This document shows, one piece after another, positions 21,064 to 21,531 of a stretch of 21,531 bases of DNA. The notes beneath the pieces were generated by a model. That model had not been told where the DNA came from and searched no databases. It saw nothing but the letters and a program-made list of their open reading frames with translations. Every line of letters begins with the position of its first letter. Position 1 is the first letter of the stretch. The translations under genes were made by a program, and so were the position numbers. The DNA lies in NCBI GenBank assembly GCA_943354205.1, contig CALRBJ010000005.1:12765-34295 (forward strand), in the 5' to 3' direction. The DNA is from Candidatus Nomurabacteria bacterium (GTDB lineage: Bacteria; Patescibacteriota; Minisyncoccia; Phycocordibacterales; UBA9973).

Positions 21064-21094
21064 GTTGTCTTTTTGGACAACGATGTACTATAAT
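21064..21094. promoter_or_regulatory. Operator palindrome between divergent promoters
   Basis: GTTGTC-N6-GACAAC (21064-21081) is a perfect 6-bp inverted repeat. Rightward promoter: TTGTCT (21065-21070), 18 bp, TATAAT (21089-21094); its -35 box lies in the palindrome, and an ATG follows at 21101 after exactly 6 nt. Leftward, TATAGT or TATTAT on the minus strand (within 21087-21095) would place the XRE start site inside the palindrome. One repressor site could thus control both directions. Confidence 0.6.
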
Positions 21095-21125
21095 ATAACT
21101 ATGCTTAAATCTTTCTTAATTGTTG

Positions 21126-21321
21126 TGGCCGAGCGAAAAAAATTTCAGAGAATTCCGCCGAAACCCGCCCGCATTCCTCCCCAGACCCCTCCTGCGGGCG
21201 GGAAATCAGCCGAGGCGGGGCGAATCCAAAACCCCAGACAAATTGTTTCGCCCTGCCGAGTCCGCTTTAATCGTTTGGATTTTGCTCGAAATAGTTTCGA
21301 ACTTTGTCCAGCAAACACCGC
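21126..21321 (+). repeat. 196-bp inverted repeat, right copy
   Basis: Identical to the reverse complement of 19548-19743, with 1382 bp between the copies. Both ends were compared base by base: identity stops sharply at TGGCC on the inner side and ACACCGC on the outer side. Proline-rich open frames run through it because it is GC-rich. Confidence 0.97.
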
Positions 21322-21455
21322 CAGAATTCGGAATTCAAATTTCCGCCAAAAATATGGTCGGCGCGAAGCGCCGTCTGTTCTGCATTCCCCCCAAAAAATT
21401 CTGAATCAGAAAGGATTTTCCACGCTCCGCGTGGCTCGTCGTTTGCCAATAAAAT
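21322..21455. other. Hairpin-rich extension between the right repeat and the recombinase
   Basis: Contains CGGCGC-GAA-GCGCCG (21359-21373), TTCTGA-A-TCAGAA (21399-21411) and CCACGC-TCC-GCGTGG (21420-21434). Composition resembles the repeat rather than the genes, so the complete repeat may extend to about 21440, with the left copy being a shorter piece. No gene is supported here. Confidence 0.5.
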
Positions 21456-21531
21456 ATGAATAATCAAACCAAAAAGTTTTTCATATATACTCGCAAGTCT
21501 ACGGACGACAAAGACAGACAAGTCCGCAGTA
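21456..21531 (+). CDS. Serine recombinase, N-terminal fragment (runs off the window)
   Basis: The ATG at 21456 opens a frame of 25 residues to the window edge. FFIYTRKSTDDKDRQVRS (8-25) matches the start of serine site-specific recombinases: a beta-strand, then YTRKS with the catalytic Ser (S15), then DxxRQV. The dense RKST-DRQ arrangement is that of the large serine integrase/resolvase group found on plasmids, phages and integrative elements. The catalytic domain and everything after it lie outside, so size and subgroup cannot be given. It is downstream of the rightward promoter at 21065-21094, about 360 nt away across the right inverted repeat. Confidence 0.8.
   Translation, partial: MNNQTKKFFIYTRKSTDDKDRQVRS

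Noticed and set aside
21101..21463. 120-codon frame from the ATG that follows the rightward TATAAT by 6 nt
   Set aside because: The promoter geometry is attractive, but after nine codons the frame is repeat sequence and hairpins and it ends inside the recombinase start. More likely an interrupted gene or chance frame.
1..21531. CRISPR array, insertion-sequence transposase or rRNA genes
   Set aside because: No regularly spaced direct repeats, no DDE-type transposase frame and no rRNA sequence were seen anywhere in the window.

Overview
This window looks like a piece of a Candidate Phyla Radiation (Patescibacteria, probably Parcubacteria-like) chromosome. The reasons are small single-domain versions of housekeeping genes (a short HolA-like protein, a PolA without a proofreading domain, an 84-residue S20), tRNA genes without an encoded CCA, secreted proteins of unknown family, very little Shine-Dalgarno sequence, and short heptamer repeats inside the coding regions of essential genes. 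TGA is used as a stop (for example at the ends of pilB and the PAP2 gene), so this is not a code-25 lineage. No database search was possible; names rest on motifs read from the translations.

Left part (1-6.1 kb): the 5' three quarters of ruvB (minus strand), then a near-consensus promoter driving what looks like a free-standing structured RNA of about 175 nt, then a pilB/gspE-type pilus ATPase (minus), and two exported proteins on the plus strand: a Gly/Asn/Tyr-rich secreted protein and a 647-residue membrane-anchored surface protein with repeated domains.

Middle (6.1-17.7 kb): mostly core functions. These are tsaE (t6A modification), a PAP2-type membrane phosphatase/transferase, polA, an isoprenylcysteine-methyltransferase-like membrane protein, a HolA-like clamp-loader subunit, a dsbB/thioredoxin pair for extracytoplasmic disulfide formation, tRNA-Lys followed after 3 nt by a SpoU methyltransferase, fpg/mutM, ruvA, rpsT with a small thioredoxin-like gene, tRNA-Arg(GCG), and several CPR-style membrane proteins. 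Palindromic repeats sit between these genes. In at least seven cases the ATG lies exactly 6 nt after a -10-like hexamer, which suggests leaderless transcription.

Right part (17.7-21.5 kb): accessory. It holds a fatty-acid desaturase, a small P-loop kinase and a stand-alone archaeal-type threonyl-tRNA editing domain. Next comes a two-gene module (XRE regulator plus kinase-fold protein) between two perfect 196-bp inverted repeats, and finally the first codons of a serine recombinase running off the window. An operator-like palindrome lies between divergent promoters at 21.06-21.09 kb. The whole looks like the edge of a mobile or invertible element and, with the orphan structured RNA at 0.8-1.0 kb, is the most interesting part of the window.
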